A DNA stretch of 64,000 nucleotides from contig NC_041019.1 of assembly GCF_004193775.1 (NCBI RefSeq), positions 17,827,020 to 17,891,019 on the forward strand. Reading direction: 5' to 3'. The notes beneath the pieces are model-generated. The model saw only the letters and a list, made by a program, of their open reading frames with translations, had not been told where the DNA came from and did no database searches. This document shows, piece by piece, positions 11,223 to 22,064 of the stretch. Each line of letters begins with the position of its first letter. The first letter of the stretch is position 1. The DNA comes from Glycine soja. Its lineage: Eukaryota > Streptophyta > Magnoliopsida > Fabales > Fabaceae. Both the position numbers and the translations under genes were made by a program.

Positions 11223-14137
11223 ATGTTCAAATTGTTAGGTTGTAAGTTTTAGAGTGCCATTGAGTGTGAAGGAGAGCCTGATTTGGAAATGGTGGAATTG
11301 AAAAGAGATTTTAGAGGAAGAATTTATCCCAAAAGAGGTATAAATAACAAAAAGGGTAAACATTATGTTTTTCGTAATGTCTTATTAAGTGGTTTTAATT
11401 AGATTGTGAGAGTAATTAAATTTAATTTAAGTTCCGTAATTAATTAATTGATTAATTATGAGATGATGGTTTGTTATGCCTTTGTTTATGTATAGGTTGT
11501 GTTGTATGTGTGTTTTGATGTGTTTTGGAGTGTTTAGGCTTAAGTGGATGGTGTCTTGGTCACAAAAAAAGGGTGGTGAGATTAGTGAAGTGTGGGTGTA
11601 AAGAAAAGGAAGTTAGAGAGTCATAAAATCCTCACAAATCCTTTGGAAATCTGAACCTAAATAAAGAAAATATCATTCTCTACTCTTTTCTCCTTCATTA
11701 AGAGAACCATTCTTGGAAGCTTGAGTTTTGGTCCTCATGCAAAAGGAAGTTTTTTCTCCTCTTCTTGTTGTTCTTTGGGTTGTTCTTAGTGTGGTAATAA
11801 CCTTTCTTCTTTCCCACTTTGCTTTCATTTTTGTTTTCCTCATAGATCACTCACAAGAGATTATGGGAAAGCTTGTTTTGGGTTCTTACATGAGGTTTGT
11901 GTGTGTTTTTAGGTCATGGGTTACACCCTTGTGTTTTAGTTATTGTGGTATGATGGAAAAGATCTCATTTCGGACCCAAATTTCATCCTTTTCTCCTCCT
12001 CCTCCTTCACAAAGCTCTCCTTTTGGTTCAATGGAGGTAAGGAAAGCTTACATCATCTTTAATCCTATGTTTGATGAGTTTGATTGTTGATATATGTCCT
12101 CTGGATGCATTTTTAATTCAATATTTATGTTAACAATGAAAGATTTTGAGTTGAAGTTCATTTGGAAGAGATTTTGTAGCAAAAACATGAGTTTACAGAC
12201 TTGTGGCGCTTAAATGTGACAATGTAAGCAAACCTGCCAAGTAAGTGGCGCTTAAGTGTGCCCTAGGTGGTGTTTAAGTGGGGCATGCATGCCAAAGAAA
12301 CAAGTTGCTCACACTTAAGCGCGAGGCTTAAGCGTTTGTTCCTGATGCACTAGAGAAATATTCTTCCTAATGGTTTCAAATGTGAATTGTCCTTGTTGTA
12401 TGAACTAAAATGGAATCAGTAGAGTGGAGTTTATGTAATTAACTTGTTTTATGAACTAATATAAGATGATTATGATATGTTATGTTTGATTAATTATATG
12501 TACATGAGGACTTATAAATACTAATTATTCAAGTGATGATGAATGATATGTCTTAATTGTTGTAGCATGAAATACTCTTAAATTGGCATTGAAAAGGGTT
12601 ATTGTTGAATGCATAATTGAATAGATTAGGATGTTTAGGAAAAACAATATGGGATGTGGATGAGATGACATTGTTTTACGATTAGAGTTGATTTTATGTT
12701 GAGATCATGAGATTCATATTCATATAAGTTTTTGGTGAGTTGATTGTAAGAATTCAAGGTGTTGGAATGTTTTGCTATGCATATTGAACTATAGGTGGGT
12801 TCATGAGTGTGATGAACATATGAATGGTGAATCTATGATATTATAAACTCTTATGGTGTTGAGATTGGCGAATGAATTTGTGATGACATATGATGTTTGA
12901 TTTGAATGATCATAAAATACATGCATTGAATGAATGGCATTGCATGTAAGTAGGCATGTAAGTTGAGGGGTGCTAAGAAGGCCCCCAACCTAACATTAGA
13001 GGTTGTTGTGGTGGCTAACGGTGAAATGACCTATAGAACGGATAAGTGAATGAATCACTAGATAGGTTAAGGTCTTTGCAATCCCTACCGAGGTAAGTTA
13101 CTACTCATGCTCATCCAGTTTGATAAAACCACACTTAATTTAACTCTCCCCAAATGGTCAAGGTGTGGCTATGCTAATGGATTCACTTGTGTTAATTACT
13201 CAAAAGGTGAAATCTCCTTGGAGTAAAATGTCAATATGACATATCACAATACACAGACCTTTACAATTAACTTTATGACTAAAGAATGATGTGTTACTTG
13301 ATGAGTAGTGGAAATGCTTTGATGTTTGATGATTGATGAACTAATGATTATTACTAGATGCCCTGTTATGAGAATTCTAAGATTTATGATTTATAAATGA
13401 TTTCCACATGTTATGTTCCATATATGATGGTAATTGAGTACGTTAATTGTTAAGTTCTATGTTGGTTTAGTATGCTTATGTTTTGTAAGCTTACCCATGC
13501 ATTGTTGCGCGTGTGGTTCGTGCGTGTGATGATCTCGTATCTGACATACGTGGGGAAAATATGGCTAAAAGGTGGCCTTATGTCTTTTGGAGACTTCATG
13601 GACATGTGTACCTAGATATGAAGACGTGGTTTCCATTTTGTTCCTCTTTAGAGTTATGTATAGTGTTGACCGACTAAAAGTTAGGTAGTTTATCTTTATA
13701 GAGTTGTTTATGTTTATATGCATACTATGATGATGTTTGAGTTGCTCTGATGTTGTATATGATCATATTATGTTGGAGTACCATCGGGCACATGGTATTT
13801 TCAGTTGTATATATAACTTACGCCAAGAGTAACTCTTTATTAGTTACTCCTCATCCTAATCATTCATTTTCTTGAAATCTATTTATTAAGAGTAACTACT
13901 CGTTACAACCATTAGATTTCAAGAGAATGAATTGTGAGTATGGAGTAAGTTGATCCATCCTCATATATAGTTATGTTTTATCTTGGTATCTTGCGTTTTA
14001 GCTTTTAATCTTTGAAACGTAAAATTTTTTCAAGTATTTTCATAATTAAATTAATCAAAGAGTTTAAAATAAATTAAAATAAAGTCTTCCGCTTAAGATA
14101 GTTCACAATTCTATGTAACGACGACAGGTCATTACAA
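11223..14137 (+). repeat. LTR-like repeat family, copy B
   Basis: Collinear with copy C from about 11360 (ATTAAGTGGTTTTAATTAG) and with F (reverse strand) at 13330-14137. It holds a cluster of CTTAAGYG motifs at 12204-12336 and ends with GGTCATTACA at 14137. The short ORFs inside (for example 11728-12090) have no recognisable domain. A hairpin-forming insert at 13816-13951 is absent from F at the same place. Confidence 0.6.
13816..13951. mobile_element. Possible MITE inside repeat copy B
   Basis: The segment begins AACTTACGCC and ends GGAGTAAGTT. Its halves pair through CATTCATTTTCTTGAAATCT and AGATTTCAAGAGAATGAATT. The matching stretch in copy F lacks it. Flanking TA-rich sequence hides any target duplication. 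Confidence 0.45.
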
Positions 14138-14571
14138 CATTATTAAAAAAGGGAGGTATAAATAATAACTTTCAACTTTGGATGATGAAAATTTATGCAA
14201 TTGAAATTTCAATGACAAAGAATCTTGATGTCGATCCAAAATGGCCCATTAGGCCAACCCACTCACCACATAGGCCCAATTATTACTAGAGGTTAATATT
14301 TCTATCTTTAAGGATAATCATCTTGTTTTTAAGTATGATCTTGTTTTTCAAGATAATCTCATATCCAAACACAAGGATAACTCACTTTTCACTAAGAATT
14401 AAAATTAATGGGTTATTTTTATTTTTATTTTATTCTCATATTATACAACTACAATTTTTTCCTCTTCTAATGTGTGATTTTGTTAGTTAAATCAAGTTGT
14501 TTTTCTTGTTTCCTTTTAATGTAGTCATGTATAATTGTCTCTCATCAATTTTTCCTTTGGTAATTTTTTTA
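14138..14571. other. AT-rich spacer between repeat B and the MULE
   Basis: No coding homology, repeat array or RNA gene is visible in this stretch. Confidence 0.6.
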
Positions 14572-14790
14572 GGAAAAATTGCAAATTTGGTCCCTCTAGT
14601 TGTCTCTAATTTTGTTTTTAGTTCCCCTTTAAGTTTGTTCACGGATTTAGTCTCCCTTTTATATCCAATCACACAATTTTGGTCCCCCGGCTCAGATTTG
14701 GACATTGATCGTTACAAATAAACGTTGACTATTATGTGCCACATTCTGATTCGTCTGTATACGAGTGCACCATTTTAACCAAGTGTGCTA
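14572..14790 (+). repeat. MULE left terminal inverted repeat
   Basis: Matches the reverse complement of 38400-38617. Shared blocks include CCTCTAGTTGTCTCTAATTTT-like sequence, TTCACGGATTTAGTCT, TTTTATATCCAATCAC and GATTTGGACRTTGAYCGTTA. Divergence is moderate, as expected of an old element. Confidence 0.87.
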
Positions 14791-14870
14791 ATTTTTCTTT
14801 TACCCTAACCCTAAAACCCTATCAAAAAATCACAAAACTAATCCTATAATATCATGAAATCCATAAAACC

Positions 14871-15040
14871 TTCGAGGCAAATCGCCAACCTTCAAGGTTG
14901 TCAAAATCCCAACCCCGTAAGCTTCTTGCTTCTTCGTTGTCTCCTGGTTGGTTTCTTCGAGGCAAATCCCTAACCTTCAAGGTTGTCGAAATCCCAACCC
15001 CGTAAGCTTCTTGGTTCGTCGCCGTCGCCTGGTTCATTTT
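14871..15040 (+). repeat. Two 85-bp direct repeats upstream of the GRF gene
   Basis: Units start TTCGAGGCAAATC at 14871 and 14956 and share CCTTCAAGGTTGTC and AATCCCAACCCCGTAAGCTTC. They lie between the left TIR and the GRF zinc-finger start, in the position of its 5' leader or promoter. Confidence 0.8.
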
Positions 15041-15133
15041 TTGAAGCAAGGTTGTTGTCTTGTTTGGGTCTCAAAGGTGACGATTGAAAAACCTCGTCGT
15101 TGCCTGAAGCACGTCATCATTGGCACTCTTCCC

Positions 15134-15585
15134 ATGGAAAAAAAGTTACTCATCGTACAGCTCGAAGCCCCAAAGTCGCGCCATGTGTTTGTGTAACGTA
15201 GAGGCTCCACTGGTGACATCATGGACTGAGGATAATCCAGGGAGGCATTTTTATGGTTGTGGTCTATACAAGGTAAGGAATAATGTATATCAGGGTTATG
15301 TTATGGTTTTTTTTGTTGATTTTTGTGTTTATTTTGGCCATGTAGGTTACAGGTAGAAAAGGGTGTAACTATTTTGAGTGGCATGATCCACTTGGGAACA
15401 GTTGTGAGAAGAGGATCATTGTAGCATTGATGAAGAAGGTTAATGAATTGAAGTTCAGGGAAAATGGTTTGCAAACCAAGATCAGTGACATGAAGATAAA
15501 GGGAAAAATTTTAGGGATTGGATTGGTTTTTCCTTGGGTATGTGTTTTCTTGTTGGTGTTTTTATTATGTAGTAGGGGAATGTGA
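15134..15585 (+). CDS. GRF zinc-finger protein with coiled coil and C-terminal membrane segment, carried by the MULE
   Basis: Two exons are visible. Exon 1 (to 15272) holds a GRF zinc finger: CLC, TSWTEDNPGRHFYGC. A 73-base intron (15273-15345, GTAAGG...TGTAG) is followed by exon 2 (15346-15585) with GCNYFEWHDP, a short helical segment likely to form a coiled coil, and a C-terminal hydrophobic stretch (GLVFPWVCVFLLVFLLC). The stop is TGA at 15583-15585. This order matches the small plant At4g04775-like GRF proteins, whose function is unknown; GRF fingers in other proteins bind single-stranded nucleic acid. The candidate start ATG (15134) is one base out of frame with the finger because of a run of seven A at about 15138-15144, so this copy may be a pseudogene unless it starts at the ATG at 15183. 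It lies tail-to-tail with the transposase gene. Apart from the A-run it has no stop. Confidence 0.75.
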
Positions 15586-16235
15586 TTTAATGGTGGTAAT
15601 TTGGTTGTTGGTGTTTTGATTATGTAATGGTTTAGGAAGAAAGCAATGATGATAAGTTGGTTTTTTGTAGTCTGCACATTGTAATTGGTGAATGGTTAAG
15701 TTTATGAAAGAAGATTTTATTGGTGTTCAACTTTGGAATTAATTTGGTATTTAGCTTTGATTGGTTTTCCTTTTTAAGCTAATGCAGTAATTTAAATTAG
15801 TGAATGGACCTATATTAATCCCTTGGTTGAAATATGTTTTGACTGAAATAGGACAAATTGTGTTTCAATAGTGGTTTGTTTAGCCTCATTAACAAGAAAT
15901 AGGACTAATGTTGTTTCGCAGTGGTTTGAACATAACTACAATACAGAGCAGTAACTTGAACATAAGAACAAAATAGAGGCAGAAAATATATTGGATAAAG
16001 AGTAAGTTCAACATAACAACAAAGCAGTAACTTGAACATAACAACAAAACATAATTACATAAGAGTGTGTTACATAGCCTCATTGAACAGTAACTTAAGC
16101 ATAACATGAAAAATTAATTAGATAAAGAGTGCATTACATAGCCTCATTGAACAAAGCCACGAAATATTTAAGTTCCAAATCCTAAAAACTTAAGCAGATA
16201 ATCCAATTGTCCCTAAGTCCTCCTTGTCAACTCCC
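15586..16235. other. Shared 3' region between the two convergent MULE genes, with short repeats
   Basis: No gene is visible. At about 15930-16150 the motif CAGTAACTTGAACATAACAACA recurs in whole or in part about four times, and TACATAGCCTCATTGAAC twice. This is where the two opposing transcripts would terminate. Confidence 0.6.
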
Positions 16236-16459
16236 TTAGCTGATTCTTGATTCTTGTGTTTGATTGGTACTGTCACCTCCTTGAATTCCTCTAGAAGTGG
16301 TCCCACTTTTACATGAAACATTTTTCTGTTTCTTTGTTGTAGCATTGGTGGGAGAGGTTGATTGTCTCTTCAAATTCTGTTAAAATTGACAGCAAATATT
16401 GGATGAATGATTAAACTTGAATTTTGTTAATATTGAAAGCAAATTACCTTATTCCCCCC

Positions 16460-18578
16460 TGTCAGACCCTAATTTTGTCCAAGCATGATCATTTGCTAAT
16501 ATTTTGGTTCTTGTTGGCCGAATTGAGCTGCTTGATACCAATTGTCGCGCAATCCGGGAGGTTTTTTGACGTTTCGGTAAAGAATGCGGAAAATACCCAA
16601 AAGGGAGGGCCAAATGGTCATTTTGAGGCTTTTTCAGATCCCTGGCTCACCCAGGCTAGCCTCTGCCTCACATAGGCCCCTAGAAAAACTTAGGGGTGAA
16701 GTAACCAGCTCACCTGGGCGAGCAAGGTTACTTCAGGTTGAAGCAACAGCTCACCTGGGGGAGCTGAGCTTGCCTGGGCGAGCTGCTGATCAACCATTTC
16801 CCTTCATGTCCTATAAATAGGCATGACGGGGCTGAAGGAATGGGTTCAAACTTTCAACATTGAAAGGATTTAGTGAAATTAAGAAGAAAGAAGAAAAAAC
16901 AAGGCTGAGGCGCTTCCGAATCGCATCCGTGACCGATTCCTACATCGTTCTTCATCTGTTCTTCATTCATCGACCGGTTACTTTTTATTTTAAAGTTTTG
17001 AATTCGCCCTATGCACCCTTAGGGATCCCTTTTGTTGCTTTGTACATCTTCATCTTCATTCTTCTACCATCAGTAATCCCATTTCTTTGTGTAAAGCGAG
17101 TTTCGATCGATCATTTGTGCCGTAATCTCACTTTATCACTGTAAAATAAAGTTTCAACCGATCGTTTGTGTCGTAACCTCACTTTACCACTGTAAAATAA
17201 AGTTTCAACCGATCGTTTGTGCCGTAATCACATTTTATCACTGCAAAATAAAGTTTCAACGGGTCATTTACTTCACAAGTCGTCTTTTAATTAGTTTGAA
17301 AGTAAATAAATGAAACCAAAGTTAAAATCAACACATAACAAAGCTTTTCTCCACAAAAATCGCTTGAATCCGTTCAAGGTCCAATGCCTTAATGGTCTCT
17401 TTTACTTTTATTGGTTAAAATGAACCTTTCAAAAGTTTAAAATCAACTCTACGCCTAACTTTCTTGCTTTTAAAGAACTACGTAGGTCTGAGTTCCTCAT
17501 CGCACTTGAGGATACGTAGGAGCAAGGGTAACGCTCTTGTCGACCCCAAAAGATAAAAAAAACACAAAAAAGGAAAATAAATAAATATTGAAGTCATGAT
17601 TTCGCACACTCGATTAAAGACTGTCGTCTCTTGTGACAGACGCGTGGGGTGCTAATACCTTCCCCGCACGTAAACAACTCTCGAACCCTTATTCTTGAAA
17701 TTTGTAGACCCCTTTTTGGTTTTCCTAACGTTTTCCTCAAATAAACATTGGTGGCGACTCTCGCTCGTTTTGTGGATCATGCATTGTTTTGATGATGTCG
17801 AAAAGAAATCACTTGATTGTCATCATCAAAAAGGGAGAGAATGTGAATGTATGTATACATGATTTTGATGATGCCAAAGATAAGCGCTTCTCAAGTTTGA
17901 TCCAAGTCAAGTATTCAGAATATACCTCTTCAGAAAATAACTCCTGAGAGTCACATCTGTTTAAGAGATTTTTGAATGGTCATCAAAGGTCTATAAATAG
18001 GTGACTTGGGACATAAAATGTATGAGAAAGATATTCCAAGAGAACTTCATTCCCAAATGCTCTCTCAAAAGAAACTCTTGGGCAAACACTTGCAAATCCA
18101 TTAAGAGTTTCTCCATGGACTTCAATTGTAATATCCTTCTCTTCAAGAAAGAATTCTTCTTTCTTTCTTCTCATTCAAAGAGATTGATTAAGGGACTAAA
18201 GGTCTCTTAAGTTGTAAGGATTCCTGAACTCAAGGGATGGATTGTCCCTGTGTGGTTCAAACTTTGTAAACAGATTTTTACAAAGGGAGTGGAAAATCTC
18301 AAGTAGGTTGCTTGAGTACTGGACGTAGGCACGGACTTTTCCAAACCAGTATAAAAACTGTGTTTGCATTCTCTCTTCCCTTATCTCATTTATTTTGTTG
18401 CAATCAATTTTTTTTCTTTCATGCTTAAAGAATATTATTAAATTGATTGCTGCTTCTTCTGCATTCTGAGCCTATCCCTCTTAAGTTATTAAGGTCGCTG
18501 GTCCAACCCGTTTTCCTTTCATGGAAGATGCACCAATGAGTCTTGCCTCGCCCTCCCACTAAAGGGTAGGTTGCGACA
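16460..18578 (+). repeat. 5' LTR of the Ogre-like element (contains a 738-bp insertion)
   Basis: It is 2119 bp, against 1375 bp for the 3' LTR. Subtracting the insertion at 17771-18508 and its 5-bp duplication leaves 1376 bp. It has a TATAAATAG at 16812, and three to four units of about 51 bp at about 17100-17270 keyed by AAAATAAAGTTTCAACC, also present in the 3' LTR. Confidence 0.93.
17771..18508 (+). repeat. Solo LTR (Copia-like) nested in the gypsy 5' LTR
   Basis: The 738-bp insert is flanked by CGTTT at 17766-17770 and 18509-18513 and is absent from the 3' LTR. It begins TGTGGATC and ends CCAACC, so the final A of the usual CA appears lost. It holds a TATAAATAG at 17992 and an AAAAAGGGAGAGA purine tract near 17850. 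No coding sequence is present. The Copia assignment rests on the general look of the leader (CCAGTATAAAAACTGTG near 18345) and is tentative. Confidence 0.75.
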
Positions 18579-18580
18579 GC

Positions 18581-18599
18581 TGGCGACTCCACTGGGGAC
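18581..18599 (+). other. Primer-binding site, tRNA-Arg type
   Basis: TGGCGACTCCACTGGGGAC begins two bases after the LTR end. It fits the reverse complement of the 3' end of plant tRNA-Arg (TGGCGACTCC.CTGGGGA) with one mismatch. A tRNA-Arg primer is described for Ogre elements. Confidence 0.8.
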
Positions 18600-19543
18600 T
18601 TTTTACTAGAGAGTTAAGTCATTTAATTTGTATGCAATATTTATCATGACTTTCTTTTTGTTTTGTTTCCCTTTCTTTCTTTCATGCTCCTGTGTTCATA
18701 TAACTCTTTTGATGTTTTTGTATTTGGTGTGGTTGTTTATTTAATACATGCATTTATACATATTTGTTTATTTGATGCACACATGGCACCTATAGCTTTG
18801 CACACACTGTGAGTTATTAGGGCCCCATACCCAGGTCCATGGGAACATAGGAAGTGGAGGTTGATCTGTGGTCATGCTGAGTCTCCGACTCACTTGATGA
18901 CAGTGAAACCTCATCTAGAGTTTTTCTCTTTGATGATACATTGTCGCTAGTAGTCCCTACCACCACAATGTTTGATATCAAAGAGGGTGATATCTCTAGA
19001 AACCTTTGAAAGATATGTGCGACCACCTTGGGAATTATCACTAAGTAGCAAACTTTTAGTCCCTCCCATTAGGTTCTTGAAATAGGGGCACGGATCAAAC
19101 ACACTATATTTTGTTTCCTTGATATTTCCATGCATATCTTTATGATGTCGTGATTGTGTGCGTCTTTCCTGTGCTTGCCATGTCATTATGTCATTTCAGC
19201 ATTAATTGATTGTGTTACCAAGCTCGTGCTCTCACGCATGCATACTCATATTGTGTCGTCTCTCGTGCATTGCATTTTGTCTCGTCATTTTGTCATGGGA
19301 AGTCAAAAGGTCTGCATCACCTTCTTAAATGCATGAATTGGGCACCATGGTAATGACTGCGAATGAACCATGATGCCCAATGCATTGTGGGTAAGAAAAG
19401 ATGGTCTTTCGGGCTTTTGTGTCTGTAAATAAAATGCATTTTTTTCATGCATACCATAAACATTCCCTCATGCATTCATCATATTTCCTCTGATAGGGTG
19501 TCGAGGAAGGAAGCTCTATCTGTTTTTTGGGTTATACCCCTCC
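18600..19543 (+). other. Untranslated leader between PBS and ORF1
   Basis: No ORF with recognisable content. A hairpin at 19337-19381 pairs TTGGGCACCATGGT with ACCATGATGCCCAA (13 of 14), with a 15-base loop. Confidence 0.6.
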
Positions 19544-21094
19544 ATGGCAAGAGTAGCAGAGGTGGTCAAGATCTCGGCGCAAGAATTGGACCGAGTGAAA
19601 CAAAATAGAAATGGGGTGGATGGGATACCAAAGAAACACTTGGAAGAGAAAGCGAAAGCTTTGGTGGATCAAGGAAAGTGGACTTCATTCATTGAAGTTT
19701 TAGCACTGTTGGCGTTTGGGTTCGTCCTCTTTCCAAATATGGATGGGCTAGTGGATCTAGCGACAATAGATGTTTTTCTTGCTTATCACCACAACAAGGA
19801 AAGTCCAGCCATTGCTGTTTTGGCCGATGCCTATGACAAGTTCAATCAGAGATGTGAGAAGAGTAGCGTGAGAATTGACTGTTGCACACCCGCTCTTTAT
19901 GTATGGTTGGTCGCTCACATTTTTCATCATGAAAGTAGACCCGTCTGTCCCATACAAGGTCACTGCATGTGTGCTGAGAAAGGGAAAGCAAATTGGGAGC
20001 AGCTCTTGGTAGGTATGGTAGGGGCGTCCGTTAATTGGTTCCCCTGATAGAAGGAAGGAGGGGCTAGAGTTTTGTGCTCATATGAAGGGTTCCCAAACGT
20101 CCCATTGATGGGAATGAGGGGTTGTATTAATTATAATCTCGTACTTGTCATAAGACAACTAGGCTACCTTATGAGAGGGGCACCATCGGAAGAAAGTATC
20201 ACGCCTTTCATCGCACGAGGCTTCAGTGACCCCAACGCAAGAATGCTTCAAAGAGTCTGAAAAGCATGGAATGCAGTGCAAAGAAAGGATAAGGAGCTTA
20301 AAGGAAGCAATAACGGCATTATTGGATAATATCATAAATGGTTGAAGGCTCGGATGCGAGAGATAACTTGGCTCCCGAAGCTAAAGATTTCAAGTGGGAA
20401 AGAGGCTGAAGTCCCTGAGGAGAGCGAACAAGTGCAAGCCTTGAAAGCAGAACTTGAAAGAATGCGAGTGGTCAAGGAAAAGTTCAAGACGATAGCCATC
20501 AGGGTCAGGAAAGAGTGTGATGAGCTGAGGGACATCAACATGGCCACAACCAAAGCATTAGAATGAGAAACGAAGAGGGCCCGAAAAGAAGAATAGGGTC
20601 GAAACAAGTTCCAAGGGGCTTTATGGGGCAGCAACAGCGAACTCAAGCTTTGAAGGGCTGAAAGGGACAATTCGAGGGTGGAAAGTATGATATTAGAGGA
20701 CAAGTTGAAGACTTGTCAAAGGTCGAAGAGGAGCTTGACCGAACAGTTGAGTAGGACGGAAGAGAACATGTGGACAATCATTGACCAATATAAAGAGAAG
20801 CTAAATCTAGCTGCTAGCCATGAGTAAAGACAAGAGGACGAGCATGCCAAATTATTGGCTTTGCAAGCAGGAAGGGAAGCAAGAGAGAGAGTGATAGATT
20901 CATTACACAGAGAAGCTATGATGTGGATGGATAGGTTCGCTTTCACTCTGAATGGGAGTCAAGAGCTTCTAAGGCTGTTAGCCAAAGCCAAGGCGATGGT
21001 GAACATGTACTCAGCTCCTGAGGAAGTTCATGGGCTTTTTTATTATTGTCAGCATCTGATCGAGTTGATGTCTCACATAATTAGAAACCGCTGA
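19544..21094 (+). pseudogene. Ogre-type ORF1 (function unknown)
   Basis: The ATG at 19544 opens 167 codons, up to TGA at 20045. Homologous-looking reading continues through stops and shifts to 21094. The first part has a hydrophobic segment (FIEVLALLAFGFVLFPNM) and ALYVWLVAHIF, the type of block seen in plant mobile-domain ORF1 proteins of Ogre elements. The second part (about 20340-20840) is rich in Glu, Lys and Arg with heptad character and is likely a coiled coil. The end reads EEVHGLFYYCQHLIELM. At least six in-frame stops make it non-functional. The role of ORF1 in Ogre is not established. Confidence 0.72.
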
Positions 21095-21304
21095 GGCATT
21101 TGTATTTATGCTTTGACTTTGACAAGATAAACAATATTGTCTCTTAATGAAAATGAAATTTGATTCAACCCTATGTCTCTGCTGAAACTTCTGCGTGGGT
21201 CCAATACTTCGACAACTTATCATTTTCATGCATTCATGTTAAGTTCATTGTCGCATTACTCATTGCATTTTGTTCTTTTAGTAGTTATAGTCAAAGTAAA
21301 CACC

Positions 21305-22064
21305 ATGACCAAAAAAGACAAACGCACTTTACGGCACCTCTACCAAACCCGTGCTAAAACTAAAATCATGAGTGAGATAGAAGAAGTGCAAGAGCAAATA
21401 AAGGCCGACATGAAGGCCATGAAGGACCAAATGACCTCCATGATGGAGGCCATGTTAAGTATGAAATGGATGATAGAGGAGAATAACGCGGCCGCAGTTT
21501 CCGCCACCAGCGCCGCTGCTGAGTCGGATCCAACCCACCCATTCGCCATAAACCAAACAAGCCAACCAATCCCGGACATGGTAGGTCAGGGAGGAGAGGT
21601 GTTAGGCAACACAGGCGGTCCCCACATGGGGCAAAATAGGAATTCTTTCCCATATGGCTTGCCTCCCAACTACACACCACCCAATGCAGTGCACGTGCCC
21701 AACAAGAACGCCAACCACAGAGGGGGATCGAAGGGATATGAGCAAGAAGGAGCATGAGTCCTTTAAAGAGTATGCCCAGAGGGGGAGGGACCTGGCAGCA
21801 CAAGTGGCACCCCCCATGATGGAAAGAGAAATGATAACCATGATAATGGACACACTGCTAGTGTTCTACTATGAGAAGATGGTGGATTACATGCCCTCTA
21901 GTTTCGCAGATTTGGTATTTGCGGGTGAGAAGATTGAGGTAGGCTTGAGAAGGGGAAAGTTTGATTATGCCACTTCCACAAGCACAAGCAATAGGAGGTT
22001 TGGAACGAGTGGAGCCAAGAAGAAGGAGGGAGACACCCATGCTGTAACTTCAGCTCCTACATGA
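21305..22064 (+). pseudogene. gag, N-terminal and matrix-proximal part, with internal deletion
   Basis: The reading starts at ATG 21305 with a basic then coiled-coil segment (IKADMKAMKDQMTSMMEAM) and a Pro/Asn-rich linker. Around 21730-21740 the frame jumps directly to KKEHESFKEYAQRGRDLAAQV, which in related elements lies at the end of the capsid-like gag domain. Most of the central gag domain is therefore deleted. The block continues with YMPSSFADLVFAGEKIEVGL and stops at TGA 22062-22064. Confidence 0.75.
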
